DNA of 64,000 nucleotides from UBA1450 sp964452355. Its GTDB lineage: Bacteria; Patescibacteriota; Microgenomatia; UBA1406; GWC2-37-13. This document shows positions 9,115 to 17,570 of the stretch, one piece after another (position 1 is the stretch's first letter; every line of letters starts with the position of its first letter). Location: assembly GCA_964452355.1 (NCBI GenBank), contig CAYVKV010000002.1:1-64000 (forward strand), given 5' to 3'. Both the position numbers and the translations under genes were made by a program. The notes below the pieces were generated by a model. That model was not told the origin of the DNA. It saw only the letters and a list, made by a program, of their open reading frames with translations, and did no database searches.

Positions 9115-9388
9115 AAAGAGTATGTTCTAATGATTGTAATTCAGAATTTAAAGAGAGGTCGATAACACTCGAATCAAACTGGATAATAAAACCGGCAAGA
9201 ATCTCTGCCGATTGTTCAACGACAATATCTGCTTTGTTCAATATCTGAATACGTTTTTTGAGTGACTCAATCTCCTCTTCAGATAACATATATGCAGCAC
9301 GTACCACCACGCGTGGCTTTTGCTGACCATTTGTCTTTTTCAGCAAATACTGCTTCAGTTCCTCTTTTAATACGGGATCTATTCTCAT
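9101..9388 (-). CDS. atpH: ATP synthase delta subunit, short form
   Basis: The 95-residue product has the C-terminal delta/OSCP pattern: VRAAYMLSEEEIESLKKRI near 29-47, then AGFIIQFDSSVIDLSLNSELQSLE near 65-88. The normal subunit is about 180 residues and has an N-terminal six-helix domain that binds the top of alpha3beta3. That domain is absent and cannot be hidden, because only 38 nt separate this start from the atpF stop. Position between atpF and atpA and the overlap with atpA confirm identity. Either the stator is reduced or subunit b reaches alpha by another contact. Confidence 0.8.
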   Translation of the reverse strand: MRIDPVLKEELKQYLLKKTNGQQKPRVVVRAAYMLSEEEIESLKKRIQILNKADIVVEQSAEILAGFIIQFDSSVIDLSLNSELQSLEHTLYETA

Positions 9389-9426
9389 AATAATTTCTTA
9401 AACTAACATTAGTCGTAATTCATTCA

Positions 9427-9930
9427 TTATTCCTCGATTTTGATTTTTGGCAATTTATTGGTAATATTCTGTGTTATTGCCTTCTGAGCATCAACGTTCA
9501 AATAATCTTTCAACGCTCCCTCAACAAGCATCACGCTCACCTGAGCAATCTTCTTTCTGACATCTTTGTATAGATTCTGTTTCTCTTCTTCCATCTGGTC
9601 TTTTGCACGAAGAATGATGTCGTCAGCTTGTTTTTTTGCGTCTTCAATGAGCTCGTTCTTTACTTTTTCTGCATCTTGCTTTCCTTGTGCAATCGCCGCG
9701 TCAAGCGCAGTTCTTCGCTCTTTGTTCATTTTTCTATCTTTTTCCTCAAGTACCGACTTACGATCCTCAAGCTCTTCTGCAAGTTTTGCTCGAAGCTCTT
9801 CATCTTCCTTCTGTTTTTTCAAAAACTTGAGAAGTGGAGCTGATATAAATCGTCGGAAAATAAAATAGAAAATCGCAAAGCTGACGATTTGAGCAATAAT
9901 CAGTTTGGGATCTATTCCTAAATTCTCCAT
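9427..9930 (-). CDS. atpF: ATP synthase Fo subunit b
   Basis: This peripheral-stalk subunit has a single N-terminal membrane helix (about residues 8-28, LIIAQIVSFAIFYFIFRRFI) followed by a long charged coiled coil rich in Lys, Glu and Ala to residue 167. It lies between atpE and atpH. The extent is normal for b (about 155-170), so the stalk itself seems full length although its partner delta is short. Confidence 0.92.
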   Translation of the reverse strand: MENLGIDPKLIIAQIVSFAIFYFIFRRFISAPLLKFLKKQKEDEELRAKLAEELEDRKSVLEEKDRKMNKERRTALDAAIAQGKQDAEKVKNELIEDAKKQADDIILRAKDQMEEEKQNLYKDVRKKIAQVSVMLVEGALKDYLNVDAQKAITQNITNKLPKIKIEE

Positions 9931-9954
9931 ATTTCAATTGATAAAGTAATAATC

Positions 9955-10185
9955 TTAAACGACAAATTTAATAATAAGTGCGACAACCAAAGCGAAAATC
10001 GCAATTGACTCTGCAAATGCAGCTGCCAAAATCATGGTTGTTCGAATAGGAGCTTCAGCTTCTGGATTTCTCCCTAAAGCTTCCATTGCCTTACTTCCGA
10101 TTAACCCAACACCCAAACCCGGTCCAATTACGCCTACGCCAATTGCAATTGCGGTCGCAAGAAGTCGCATTGTTTCAGTTTCCAT
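9955..10185 (-). CDS. atpE: ATP synthase Fo subunit c
   Basis: This 76-residue proteolipid is two membrane helices joined by the polar loop GRNPEAE. The first helix has the glycine-rich packing motif GVGVIGPGLGVGLIGSKA. The ion-binding carboxylate is the Glu in AFAESIAIF of helix 2. The Glu-Ser pair resembles sodium-binding rings, but the helix-1 glutamine typical of those rings is a valine here, so proton coupling is the better guess. Start at METETMRLL. Confidence 0.95.
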   Translation of the reverse strand: METETMRLLATAIAIGVGVIGPGLGVGLIGSKAMEALGRNPEAEAPIRTTMILAAAFAESIAIFALVVALIIKFVV

Positions 10186-10228
10186 ATGTTATGTAATAAA
10201 TAAATAATAATAAATGTAAATACGTACT

Positions 10229-11005
10229 TTAATGGTGTGATACTGCCATATTGATAAATACTGATGACAACATCACAAATACCAATGCCTGTACCAATCC
10301 CACAAATATCTCCATCAAAAACATGGGAGCAACAACAAACGAAAAGAATACGGGCAACAAGAACGGTACAATCGTCAATAATACCTCACCCGCAAAAATA
10401 TTTCCATATAAACGAAATGCAAATGATATGATACGTGCAAATTCCTGCACAAGCTCGAGCGGTCCAAGCATGATCATAATGGGATCTCGAAAATCAAAAT
10501 ATTTTTTAAGATGTCCAATAGGCCCTAAGAACTTGAATCCATATAACTGTGTCATAAATACTGAAACGAGCGCTAGTGCTATTGTAGTGTTAAGATCGGC
10601 TGTTCCGCCTCTCATCAGGGGGATTTTTCCTGTTCCATGAGCTTCTTTATCTTCAACAACTTCCTCAGCATGTATTTGAGGTTTAATGAGAATTGATCCT
10701 ACTCCCGGAACAAGTCCCGACCAATTTGAGAGAAGGATAAAAAAGAAAAAAGATCCAAGCAATGAATAAAATATACTTACTTTACTGCGGAGAACCGATT
10801 CAAACATGCCGTATAATCCGACAAACATCGCGTGTAATCCATAAAACCCAAGACTACGCTTCTCTTTCTGGATTTCCTGATAATAATATCGAGCGATAAA
10901 ACTAAAAAGAGTAACAACTAAAATGGTTATGATAAAGGAGTTGGTGATTGGAAATCCGAGAATTTCAAAAACTGTTTCTCCCTTTATGCTAATATGCGGA
11001 CTCAT
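10229..11005 (-). CDS. atpB: ATP synthase Fo subunit a
   Basis: This is the stator channel subunit. The 258 residues have about six hydrophobic segments. The key region near the C-terminal third reads LGPLELVQEFARIISFAFRLYGNIFAGEVLL, which contains the essential arginine (FAFRLYGNIFAGE). Its start overlaps the upstream atpZ stop in an ATGA-type junction, so the two are coupled. A hydrophilic loop near 110-130 (EEVVEDKEAHGTGK) is longer than usual. Confidence 0.95.
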   Translation of the reverse strand: MSPHISIKGETVFEILGFPITNSFIITILVVTLFSFIARYYYQEIQKEKRSLGFYGLHAMFVGLYGMFESVLRSKVSIFYSLLGSFFFFILLSNWSGLVPGVGSILIKPQIHAEEVVEDKEAHGTGKIPLMRGGTADLNTTIALALVSVFMTQLYGFKFLGPIGHLKKYFDFRDPIMIMLGPLELVQEFARIISFAFRLYGNIFAGEVLLTIVPFLLPVFFSFVVAPMFLMEIFVGLVQALVFVMLSSVFINMAVSHH

Positions 11006-11283
11006 CCTTTTTTATACAGTTTATATAAATTATAGAATATTGATATTGTACCAAATCCAATTCCAATGAGAGTGAATCTGCCACTTGTATCAAATTTGTT
11101 ATCCAAGTATATCCCAATAATAACTGAAAGTATCAAAGGTACAACAAGATAAAACCCAAGATTAAAATACTCCGGTGGAATATTGAGATCACGTTCTGGC
11201 TTTCTTGGCTTCTTAGTCAGTACTTTTTCAATATCTCCATTCTCGTTCATCCTGCTATATACATGACTTTTTGGCTTCGTCAT
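11002..11283 (-). CDS. AtpZ/AtpI-like membrane protein
   Basis: This 93-residue protein has a charged N-terminal half and two hydrophobic segments near 48-66 and 73-90, separated by LDNKFDTSGRF. This is the pattern of the AtpZ/AtpI family that precedes ATP synthase genes and helps with c-ring assembly or Mg/Ca transport. It is the first gene of the operon. The ATG at 11283 is chosen over the in-frame TTG at 11298 because that TTG overlaps the -10 box. Family assignment rests on position and topology more than on sequence. Confidence 0.7.
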   Translation of the reverse strand: MTKPKSHVYSRMNENGDIEKVLTKKPRKPERDLNIPPEYFNLGFYLVVPLILSVIIGIYLDNKFDTSGRFTLIGIGFGTISIFYNLYKLYKKG

Positions 11284-11297
11284 TATTTTCTTTGTCA

Positions 11298-11303
11298 ATT
11301 ATA
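11298..11303 (-). promoter_or_regulatory. ATP synthase operon -10 box
   Basis: TATAAT on the minus strand lies 14 nt before the AtpZ-like ATG, giving an expected leader of about 7 nt. There is no clear -35. All nine downstream atp genes are closely spaced or overlap, so this is probably the operon promoter. Confidence 0.55.
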
Positions 11304-11336
11304 GTATAGAGCTATTCAATATAATATATGTAACAG

Positions 11337-14300
11337 CTATGCATTTGTATCGTGATCCTCAGACCTTCTTCGAACATCCAAGTTTACCGATTTATCAAGC
11401 AAAAGACTGATTTCCCCTTCTCGTTCAGATACTTTTGCACGGAAAAGTATGACTGAACTTGTTTCGCATTCATTTTTTATGTGAGCATATGTTTTTGGGA
11501 AAACGACCATTTCTATCGTTCCCGTTATGTCATTAATCTGCATAAATGCCATCTCTGCATTTGTTTTTTTGGTTTTGACGATCTTTTTACTCGAAATTGT
11601 TCCCGCAAACACAAATGTCTTATCCACATCATCAGGGGTTAATTCACCAATATGTTTATTTATTTTTTTATTTATAATTGCTGCGTGCTTTTCCATCGGA
11701 TTTCTGGTGATCGAAAATCCGATCACTTCTTTTTCAAATTCAATGAGTTTATCTTCGGAATATTCTGAAATGTGAGCAAAGGAATCCTTTGCATATCCTT
11801 TTTGTTCATGTTGACCAAACAAACCAAACTGTCCATCAGCTTTTTTATCACGCGCTTTTGCAATCTCGACAGACAGTTGTGGATATGCCACAAGAAGGGA
11901 TGCTTTTGTTCCAAATGCATCAAATGCGCCCGACTTTATGAGACTTTCTACCGTCCGCTTGTTTACTTTGCGTAAATCTACCCGATACAGAAACTCACTA
12001 AATGACAAAAATGCTCCTTCTTTTTCACGGGATTCAATGATTGAGTCAATTGCAGCAGATCCGACATTTTTTATTGCAGACATACCAAATCTGATCGAAC
12101 GTCCTTCAATTGAAAATTTAAAAACTGATTTATTTATGTCCGGGGGAAGTACTTTAATCTTCATTCGCTTTCCTTCCTCGAGTGCTTGTGCCATCTTGTA
12201 TTCACGCTGTGGACCGGCAACTCCTTGAAGCTCGGCGGTCATAAGCGCCGTCATAAACTCAACGGGATAATTTGCTTTCATGTAAGCGGTCCAGTACGCA
12301 ATAAGTGCATATGAAGTCGCATGAGCTTTATTAAAACCATATGCGGCAAATTTTTCCATGAATCCAAAGATTTGCTCAGCGAGTTTTTTTGTGTATCCTT
12401 TTTTAAACGCTCCTTCAATAAAGTTCACCTTCCCTTCTTTCATGAGTTTTTTCTTTTTCTTTCCCATCGCCATACGCAAAAGATCTGCTTCACTTTTCTT
12501 AAATCCTGCAAATTCGACGGCAATATCCATAACCTGTTCTTGATATACCAAGATTCCATACGTATCTTCAAATAATGGGCGAAGATCTTTGTGGAGAAAG
12601 CGAACCGATCGGGGATTCTTTTTTCCTTTTATAAATGTCGGAATAAGATCCATCGGTCCAGGACGATAAAGCGCTACCATGGCAGTGATGTCACTGAGCT
12701 TTGATGGTTGCAGCTCTCGAGCGAGGCGACGCATACCACTTGATTCAAGTTGAAACACGCCAATCGTTTCTCCCCGACTCATCAGTTCGTAGGTTTTTTT
12801 ATCATCAAGCGGAACTTCATGAATATTAATATCATCTCCGGTAAACTCCTTGACATAACTCAACGCCTCTTCAAGAATGGAAAGATTCCGTAATCCCAAA
12901 ATATCTGCTTTCATCAGTCCGATCGCCTTATCTTCAGATACTGCATTCAAATCAAGACAGTACATGTCGTATTGTGTGATAATTTTTCCTTCTTTGTTGT
13001 CAAGTTGGAGCGGGACATAATCGATAAGTGGTTTGTCCGCCACAACCACCGCCGCAGCGTGTACCGAGAAATGGCGCGGCAGACTTTCGACTCTGCGTGC
13101 AATATCAATAACCTTTTTTACATCTTCTTCAGCGTTGTATGAAAGTTTGAGATTTGCCGACTCTTCCATTGCGCCATCTATTGACATTTTAAAGCCCTGC
13201 TTTCCCACCGGAATCATCTTAGATATACGATCACCTTGTGAGTATGAATATCCAAGGGCGCGTGACACATCGCGCACTGCCATCTTCGCTTCCATAGTTC
13301 CAAATGTGATGACTTGCGCGACATGATCAGAGCCGTATTTAAAAGAAATATATTTAATTACCTCATCACGGCGTTTATCTGAGAAATCAATATCAATATC
13401 AGGTGGAGTCGGACGATCCGGATTTAAAAAGCGCTCAAATGGAATATTATATTGAAGCGGATTTATATCGGTGATCCGAAGAGCATACGAAACAAGTGAT
13501 CCGGCTGCAGATCCTCGTCCGGGTCCAACCGCTATTCCCTGATCTTTTGACCACGTCACGATATCCTGTACAAACAAGAAATAAGGAGCATATCCCTTGT
13601 TGTTGATAATATCAAGCTCATAGTCCAATCGCTCAGTAATCATTTTTTCATCAAATCCCTTAATACGATCTTTCTTTTCGTAGGTAAGTTCACGCAAATA
13701 TGATTCATTGGTATATCCTTTTGGAAGATCGTATTTCGGCAAGATCAGCTTTCCATAGGGTATCTCAACATTGCATTTATCTGCAATCGTCACCGTATTT
13801 TCGATGGCTTCCGGATAATCGTGAAAAAGTTCTCGCATCTCCGCTTCAGACTTGAAGTAATAATCAGGAATATCGATCATACTCATTGGTCTGTTTTTTT
13901 CAAAGATTGCACGCTGAGTCTGAATACAGAGCAAAATCTCCTGAGCATATGCATCTTCTTTCTCAAGATAATGAACATCATTGGTGGCAACGAGGGGAAT
14001 ATTATATTTACGAGAAAAAGAAATAAGTACTTTATTGACCGTATCAAGCTCTTCGAGATTTGGATGCCGTTGGAGCTCAATATAAAAATCATCACCAAAT
14101 AGTTTGTGGTACTTCTGCAATAATTCTTCAGCCTGCTTTATCTGATCCTGCAAAATAAGCTGTGGTATCTCCCCTCCAAGACAGCTTGTTGTTGCAATAA
14201 GTCCGTCATGGTATTTTTCAAGAAGCTCCCAATCTACCCGCGGTTTATAATAAAAGCCCTCTAAATTTGCATATGACACAAGCTTCATAAGATTTTGGTA

Positions 14301-14591
14301 TCCCTGAAAATTCTTTGCGAAAACGAGAAGATGAAATGCATTTTTTTCTCCTTGCTCAGGTTTTTCTTTTCGTGATCCTTTCGCTTTATAAAGTTCGCAT
14401 CCAATAATAGGTTTTATGCCCGCGTCTTTTGCAGCTATATAAAACTTAAATGCGCCATAAAGTGCTCCATGATCGGTGATTGCGACCGCAGGCATCTTGA
14501 GCTTTACGGCCTTTGCAATGAGATCCTTGACACGGCACATACCGTCAAGAAGAGAGAATTCGGAATGTACATGAAGATGGACAAAAGACAT
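11337..14591 (-). CDS. dnaE: DNA polymerase III subunit alpha
   Basis: This is the replicative polymerase. From the ATG at 14591 it has 1084 residues. It starts with the PHP domain (FVHLHVHSEFSLLDGM), then the palm with the catalytic aspartates in PDIDIDFSD and the GPGRGSAAGSLVSYALRITDINPLQYNIPFERFLNPDR region. HhH/fingers and a C-terminal OB-type segment (TFVFAGTISS...AFMQINDITGTIEMVVFP) follow. The frame stays open 32 codons upstream, but that part is GC-rich repeat-like sequence without homology, and a TATAAT box sits 6 nt before 14591. It is a DnaE1-type protein, somewhat shorter than E. coli (1160). Confidence 0.96.
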   Translation of the reverse strand: MSFVHLHVHSEFSLLDGMCRVKDLIAKAVKLKMPAVAITDHGALYGAFKFYIAAKDAGIKPIIGCELYKAKGSRKEKPEQGEKNAFHLLVFAKNFQGYQNLMKLVSYANLEGFYYKPRVDWELLEKYHDGLIATTSCLGGEIPQLILQDQIKQAEELLQKYHKLFGDDFYIELQRHPNLEELDTVNKVLISFSRKYNIPLVATNDVHYLEKEDAYAQEILLCIQTQRAIFEKNRPMSMIDIPDYYFKSEAEMRELFHDYPEAIENTVTIADKCNVEIPYGKLILPKYDLPKGYTNESYLRELTYEKKDRIKGFDEKMITERLDYELDIINNKGYAPYFLFVQDIVTWSKDQGIAVGPGRGSAAGSLVSYALRITDINPLQYNIPFERFLNPDRPTPPDIDIDFSDKRRDEVIKYISFKYGSDHVAQVITFGTMEAKMAVRDVSRALGYSYSQGDRISKMIPVGKQGFKMSIDGAMEESANLKLSYNAEEDVKKVIDIARRVESLPRHFSVHAAAVVVADKPLIDYVPLQLDNKEGKIITQYDMYCLDLNAVSEDKAIGLMKADILGLRNLSILEEALSYVKEFTGDDINIHEVPLDDKKTYELMSRGETIGVFQLESSGMRRLARELQPSKLSDITAMVALYRPGPMDLIPTFIKGKKNPRSVRFLHKDLRPLFEDTYGILVYQEQVMDIAVEFAGFKKSEADLLRMAMGKKKKKLMKEGKVNFIEGAFKKGYTKKLAEQIFGFMEKFAAYGFNKAHATSYALIAYWTAYMKANYPVEFMTALMTAELQGVAGPQREYKMAQALEEGKRMKIKVLPPDINKSVFKFSIEGRSIRFGMSAIKNVGSAAIDSIIESREKEGAFLSFSEFLYRVDLRKVNKRTVESLIKSGAFDAFGTKASLLVAYPQLSVEIAKARDKKADGQFGLFGQHEQKGYAKDSFAHISEYSEDKLIEFEKEVIGFSITRNPMEKHAAIINKKINKHIGELTPDDVDKTFVFAGTISSKKIVKTKKTNAEMAFMQINDITGTIEMVVFPKTYAHIKNECETSSVILFRAKVSEREGEISLLLDKSVNLDVRRRSEDHDTNA

Positions 14592-14597
14592 GGTGAT

Positions 14598-14603
14598 ATT
14601 ATA
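14598..14603 (-). promoter_or_regulatory. dnaE -10 box
   Basis: TATAAT on the minus strand ends 6 nt before the dnaE ATG at 14591. It supports that start over longer alternatives and implies a leaderless mRNA. Confidence 0.55.
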
Positions 14604-14650
14604 ACTTATTGTAAAACATGTAGGTGCAATAGGTGGTCGAGCTGGAGGGT

Positions 14651-14695
14651 TCCCGACTGCGCGCATCCGCCAACTGGCGGAGAGCACTGACGGGA
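14651..14695. repeat. GC-rich palindromic intergenic element
   Basis: Within the 124-nt gap between gatB and dnaE, TCCGCCA (14666-14672) and TGGCGGA (14675-14681) form a near-perfect palindrome. Outer arms TCCCG (14651-14655) and CGGGA (14691-14695) add to it. The segment is far richer in G and C than its surroundings. No T tract follows on the minus strand, so it is a poor terminator. It may be another member of the dispersed palindromic repeats in this genome. Confidence 0.45.
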
Positions 14696-14715
14696 GGATA
14701 AAGCGAGAGCGGAAT

Positions 14716-16185
14716 CTATTGCAGCCTATCTTTTATTTCTTTCTGTATCATTTGGGGATCAGCTTGGCCTTTCATCTCTTTCATCACTTGTCCGACGAAG
14801 TATCCAAGAAGTCCTGTTTTACCCGCTTTGTATTGTTCAATCTGGATTTTACTTCGAGAAAAAACTGCGCGAATAGCCTCATCAAGCGCTACGGTATTCG
14901 TGATTACAGTTGCTGTATCAATATTAACCTTTTCTGCAAATTGTTTCGGAGCGAGTTGGATTGGTATTTTCTTATTAACTAGATAGTTTGCAATAAGTTG
15001 TCCATGTGATCGCTGCCTAACATTGCCCCCAACGGGCTTTAGGTTTATTGTTTGTGGGTCATTTGTCATCCTCAATTTTTCAAATTCCTTAATAACATTC
15101 TCAAAATACTTTGCAACGTGCACATCTCTCGTCAAAATAAATGCATCCTCATATTTGGTGGCATAATCTGTCATAAACCTTTCAAGTTTTGTAGCTGGCA
15201 ATTCAGGAAGGGTTTTTCGGATATTTTCAATCTCCTCATCGGTAAAAACCATAGGGGGAATATCCGGTTCCGGAAAATACCGATAATCTTGTGCTTCTTC
15301 TTTTGACCTCTGTGAAAACGTGATTCCCTTTTTATCATCATATCCTCGGGTTTCTTGAATCGGAGTTTCTCCCTTATCAAGAATCTCAGCCTGACGAATA
15401 AGTTCGAAATCAATGGCCTTTTTTGCAAAGTTGAACGAATTAATATTTTTTACCTCAACTTTGTAGTTTGGCAGGTTTCTCAACATCCCTCCCCCCTTCA
15501 GGGTACTCCCTTCAAAAGGGAGATTTTTATTTGGTCCCCCTTCAGGAAGGGGGTGTCCGAAGGACAGGGGATGTACTTTCATCAGGGAAATATTTGGCTC
15601 CATGCGCATACTTCCCTCTTCCATATTTGCGTCAGATACATCGAGGTAGCGGATAATCGTATGAAGCTCTTCAAGAAATAGTTTCACATCTTCCGCGCTA
15701 TCAAAGTCCGGCTCGGTCACGATTTCAACCAATGGTACGCTTGAACGATTGAAGTCAACCAGTGTGTCATTTCCCGTGTGGGTAAGTTTTCCGGTATCTT
15801 CCTCAAGGTGTACTCGGGTAATTCCAATTTTCTTCGGAGAATTACTTTTTGGACTTTGAATCTCATAATGCCCATGCTCTGCAAGGGGCTCGTCATACTG
15901 GCTGATTTGATATGCTTTTGGCAAATCGGGATAGAAATAATGTTTTCGGTCAAATTTGCTCTGCTTATTTATCATGCAATTTAATGCTTGACCTATCTTT
16001 ATCGCCCACTCAACAGCGGTACGGTTTGGGACAGGAAGCGCTCCCGGCATACCGATACAAACGGGGCAGGTATTTGAATTTGGTTTTTTTCCAAAATAAT
16101 CAGCGTCACACTGGCAAAACATTTTTGATTTTGTCGCAAGTTCTACGTGGATTTCAAGACCGATGACCGGTGTGTATTTGCTCAT
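14716..16185 (-). CDS. gatB: Asp-tRNA(Asn)/Glu-tRNA(Gln) amidotransferase subunit B, with in-frame repeat insert
   Basis: GatB is the kinase/tRNA-binding part of GatCAB, which converts misacylated Glu-tRNA(Gln) or Asp-tRNA(Asn) to the amide. The 489 residues show GLEIHVEL, a zinc site (Cys24, 26, 40, 43), KHYFYPDLPKAYQISQYD and the C-terminal YqeY-like tail. Between PNISLMK and LPNYKVEVKNINSF, residues about 204-235 are rich in Gly and Pro and have no counterpart in GatB. They are encoded exactly by a 93-bp palindromic repeat (15482-15574). The start overlaps the gatA stop by 4 nt. Confidence 0.95.
   Translation of the reverse strand: MSKYTPVIGLEIHVELATKSKMFCQCDADYFGKKPNSNTCPVCIGMPGALPVPNRTAVEWAIKIGQALNCMINKQSKFDRKHYFYPDLPKAYQISQYDEPLAEHGHYEIQSPKSNSPKKIGITRVHLEEDTGKLTHTGNDTLVDFNRSSVPLVEIVTEPDFDSAEDVKLFLEELHTIIRYLDVSDANMEEGSMRMEPNISLMKVHPLSFGHPLPEGGPNKNLPFEGSTLKGGGMLRNLPNYKVEVKNINSFNFAKKAIDFELIRQAEILDKGETPIQETRGYDDKKGITFSQRSKEEAQDYRYFPEPDIPPMVFTDEEIENIRKTLPELPATKLERFMTDYATKYEDAFILTRDVHVAKYFENVIKEFEKLRMTNDPQTINLKPVGGNVRQRSHGQLIANYLVNKKIPIQLAPKQFAEKVNIDTATVITNTVALDEAIRAVFSRSKIQIEQYKAGKTGLLGYFVGQVMKEMKGQADPQMIQKEIKDRLQ
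15482..15574. repeat. composite palindromic repeat inserted in frame within gatB
   Basis: The 93-bp element (31 codons) is bounded by inverted ends AACATCCC and GGGGATGT. It has two halves. The 5' half contains GTACTCCCTTC...AAAAGGGAGA. The 3' half contains an 8-bp stem CCCCCTTC/GAAGGGGG (15536-15553) and a GTCC-GAA-GGAC hairpin (15555-15565). Each half closely matches one of the two repeats that bracket the DUF559 gene at 36.3-36.7 kb. It has no stop in the gatB frame. Confidence 0.9.
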
Positions 16186-17567
16186 TTGTATTTCTCCCTT
16201 CCTTTTTTTATTACATCAAAGAAATTCGTTTCCTGTTCTATTTGGTACGCTAAATTATAGATACTTGATTCATCAAAGTAATTTGCCATAATCTGCATCC
16301 CTATGGGAAGATTTCGTAAATCAAGTCCGATCGGGATGCTGATTGCGGGGATTCCTGCGGCTGAAGCTGGTTCATTGAGCTTGTCCATAAGCTCGCCAAA
16401 AAAAGGATATTTTTCAAACTCTCCCATTTTCAATGCAGTGACGGGGGTGTTTGGTCCAATGATTAGGTCAACATTGGTAAACGTTTTTTTAAAGTTTTCT
16501 TTGATCAATGTGCGGACTTTTTGAGCTTTTTTATAAAATGCATCATAATATCCATGTGACAGTGTGTATGTTCCCAACATTATTCGTCGCTTGGCTTCTT
16601 GTCCAAAATAGGCGCGGTTGTTTGCATAACGAATCCCATCATAGCGTCCAAGATTTGAAGAAACCTCAGCGCGCTGTGCGATCGTATAGACAGAAATTGA
16701 GTACTCGGGTGACATCAATGAAACATCAACGACGTCATGTCCCATTTTTATGATGAGACCAACCATGTTTTCAAATGCCGTTTGAATATCAGGCTCAACA
16801 CCTTTCAGATATTCACGGGCAATACCGATTTTGAGTTTTCTTTTTGTCTTCATTTCCGACTGATAGTCAGGCACTGCAACGGGAGATGAGGTCGCATCAT
16901 ACGGGTCTTTTCCCGCCATTATTTGAAGAAGCATCGCATTGTCTTCCACCGATTGAGTCATCGGTCCGGGACAATCAAATGATGAACCCATGGCAATCAC
17001 TCCATACCGTGATACGCGTCCATAGGTCGGTTTTAATCCGACGATCCCACACCACGCAGAAGGATGACGAATAGATCCTCCCGTATCTGTTCCGATAGCG
17101 CCCGGTGCCATATATGCCGCAACTGCCGCAGCAGAACCTCCCGATGATCCTCCCGGATATCGTCCCAGATCCCAGGGATTTTTGGTCAAGCCATAATCCG
17201 AAGTTTCCGTTGAGGCGCCATGCGCCCAAGCGTCCATATTCGTTTTTCCCAAAAGTTCATACCCAGCAATTTTCAATTTTGAAGTCACCGTTGATTCATA
17301 GGGTGGGACAAAATCATCGAGAACTTTTGAAGATGCCGTCGTTCGTACGCCTTTTGTACAGTAGTTGTCTTTTACTGCAAGAGGAATTCCAGACAATTCT
17401 CCCGAACTGGTATTGGATGGTTTCTCAAGAAGTGTGACATAGGCGTTGATATCGTGGTTAATTTTCGCGCTTCTGTGAGCAAAATACTCCCATACCTCGG
17501 GTGGAGATACTTTTTTATCTTTGATGAGAACTTGCAGCTCCGTAATAGTCTTTCCAAATAAATCCAT
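16182..17567 (-). CDS. gatA: Asp/Glu-tRNA amidotransferase subunit A
   Basis: This is the glutaminase subunit, which releases ammonia for transfer to aminoacyl-tRNA. The 461-residue amidase-signature protein has the Ser-cisSer-Lys triad visible: Lys66 (AVKDNYCT), Ser141 (GGSSGGS) and Ser165 (GTDTGGSIR). It follows gatC by 3 nt and overlaps gatB by 4 nt (ATGA). Its presence with only Glu- and Asp-type amidation machinery suggests an indirect route to Gln- and/or Asn-tRNA. No anomalies. Confidence 0.97.
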   Translation of the reverse strand: MDLFGKTITELQVLIKDKKVSPPEVWEYFAHRSAKINHDINAYVTLLEKPSNTSSGELSGIPLAVKDNYCTKGVRTTASSKVLDDFVPPYESTVTSKLKIAGYELLGKTNMDAWAHGASTETSDYGLTKNPWDLGRYPGGSSGGSAAAVAAYMAPGAIGTDTGGSIRHPSAWCGIVGLKPTYGRVSRYGVIAMGSSFDCPGPMTQSVEDNAMLLQIMAGKDPYDATSSPVAVPDYQSEMKTKRKLKIGIAREYLKGVEPDIQTAFENMVGLIIKMGHDVVDVSLMSPEYSISVYTIAQRAEVSSNLGRYDGIRYANNRAYFGQEAKRRIMLGTYTLSHGYYDAFYKKAQKVRTLIKENFKKTFTNVDLIIGPNTPVTALKMGEFEKYPFFGELMDKLNEPASAAGIPAISIPIGLDLRNLPIGMQIMANYFDESSIYNLAYQIEQETNFFDVIKKGREKYK

Positions 17568-17570
17568 AGA

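Noticed and set aside
9389..9426. Missing delta N-terminal domain hidden by a frameshift upstream
   Set aside because: Only 38 nt separate atpH from atpF, so there is no room for the missing part.
14592..14687. Longer dnaE N-terminus (32 more residues)
   Set aside because: The extension reads through the GC-rich palindrome, has no homology to DnaE, and lies over the TATAAT box that fits the ATG at 14591.
15468..15681. Open frames on the plus strand across the gatB repeat
   Set aside because: They are antisense to gatB and exist because the repeat is GC-rich and free of stops.
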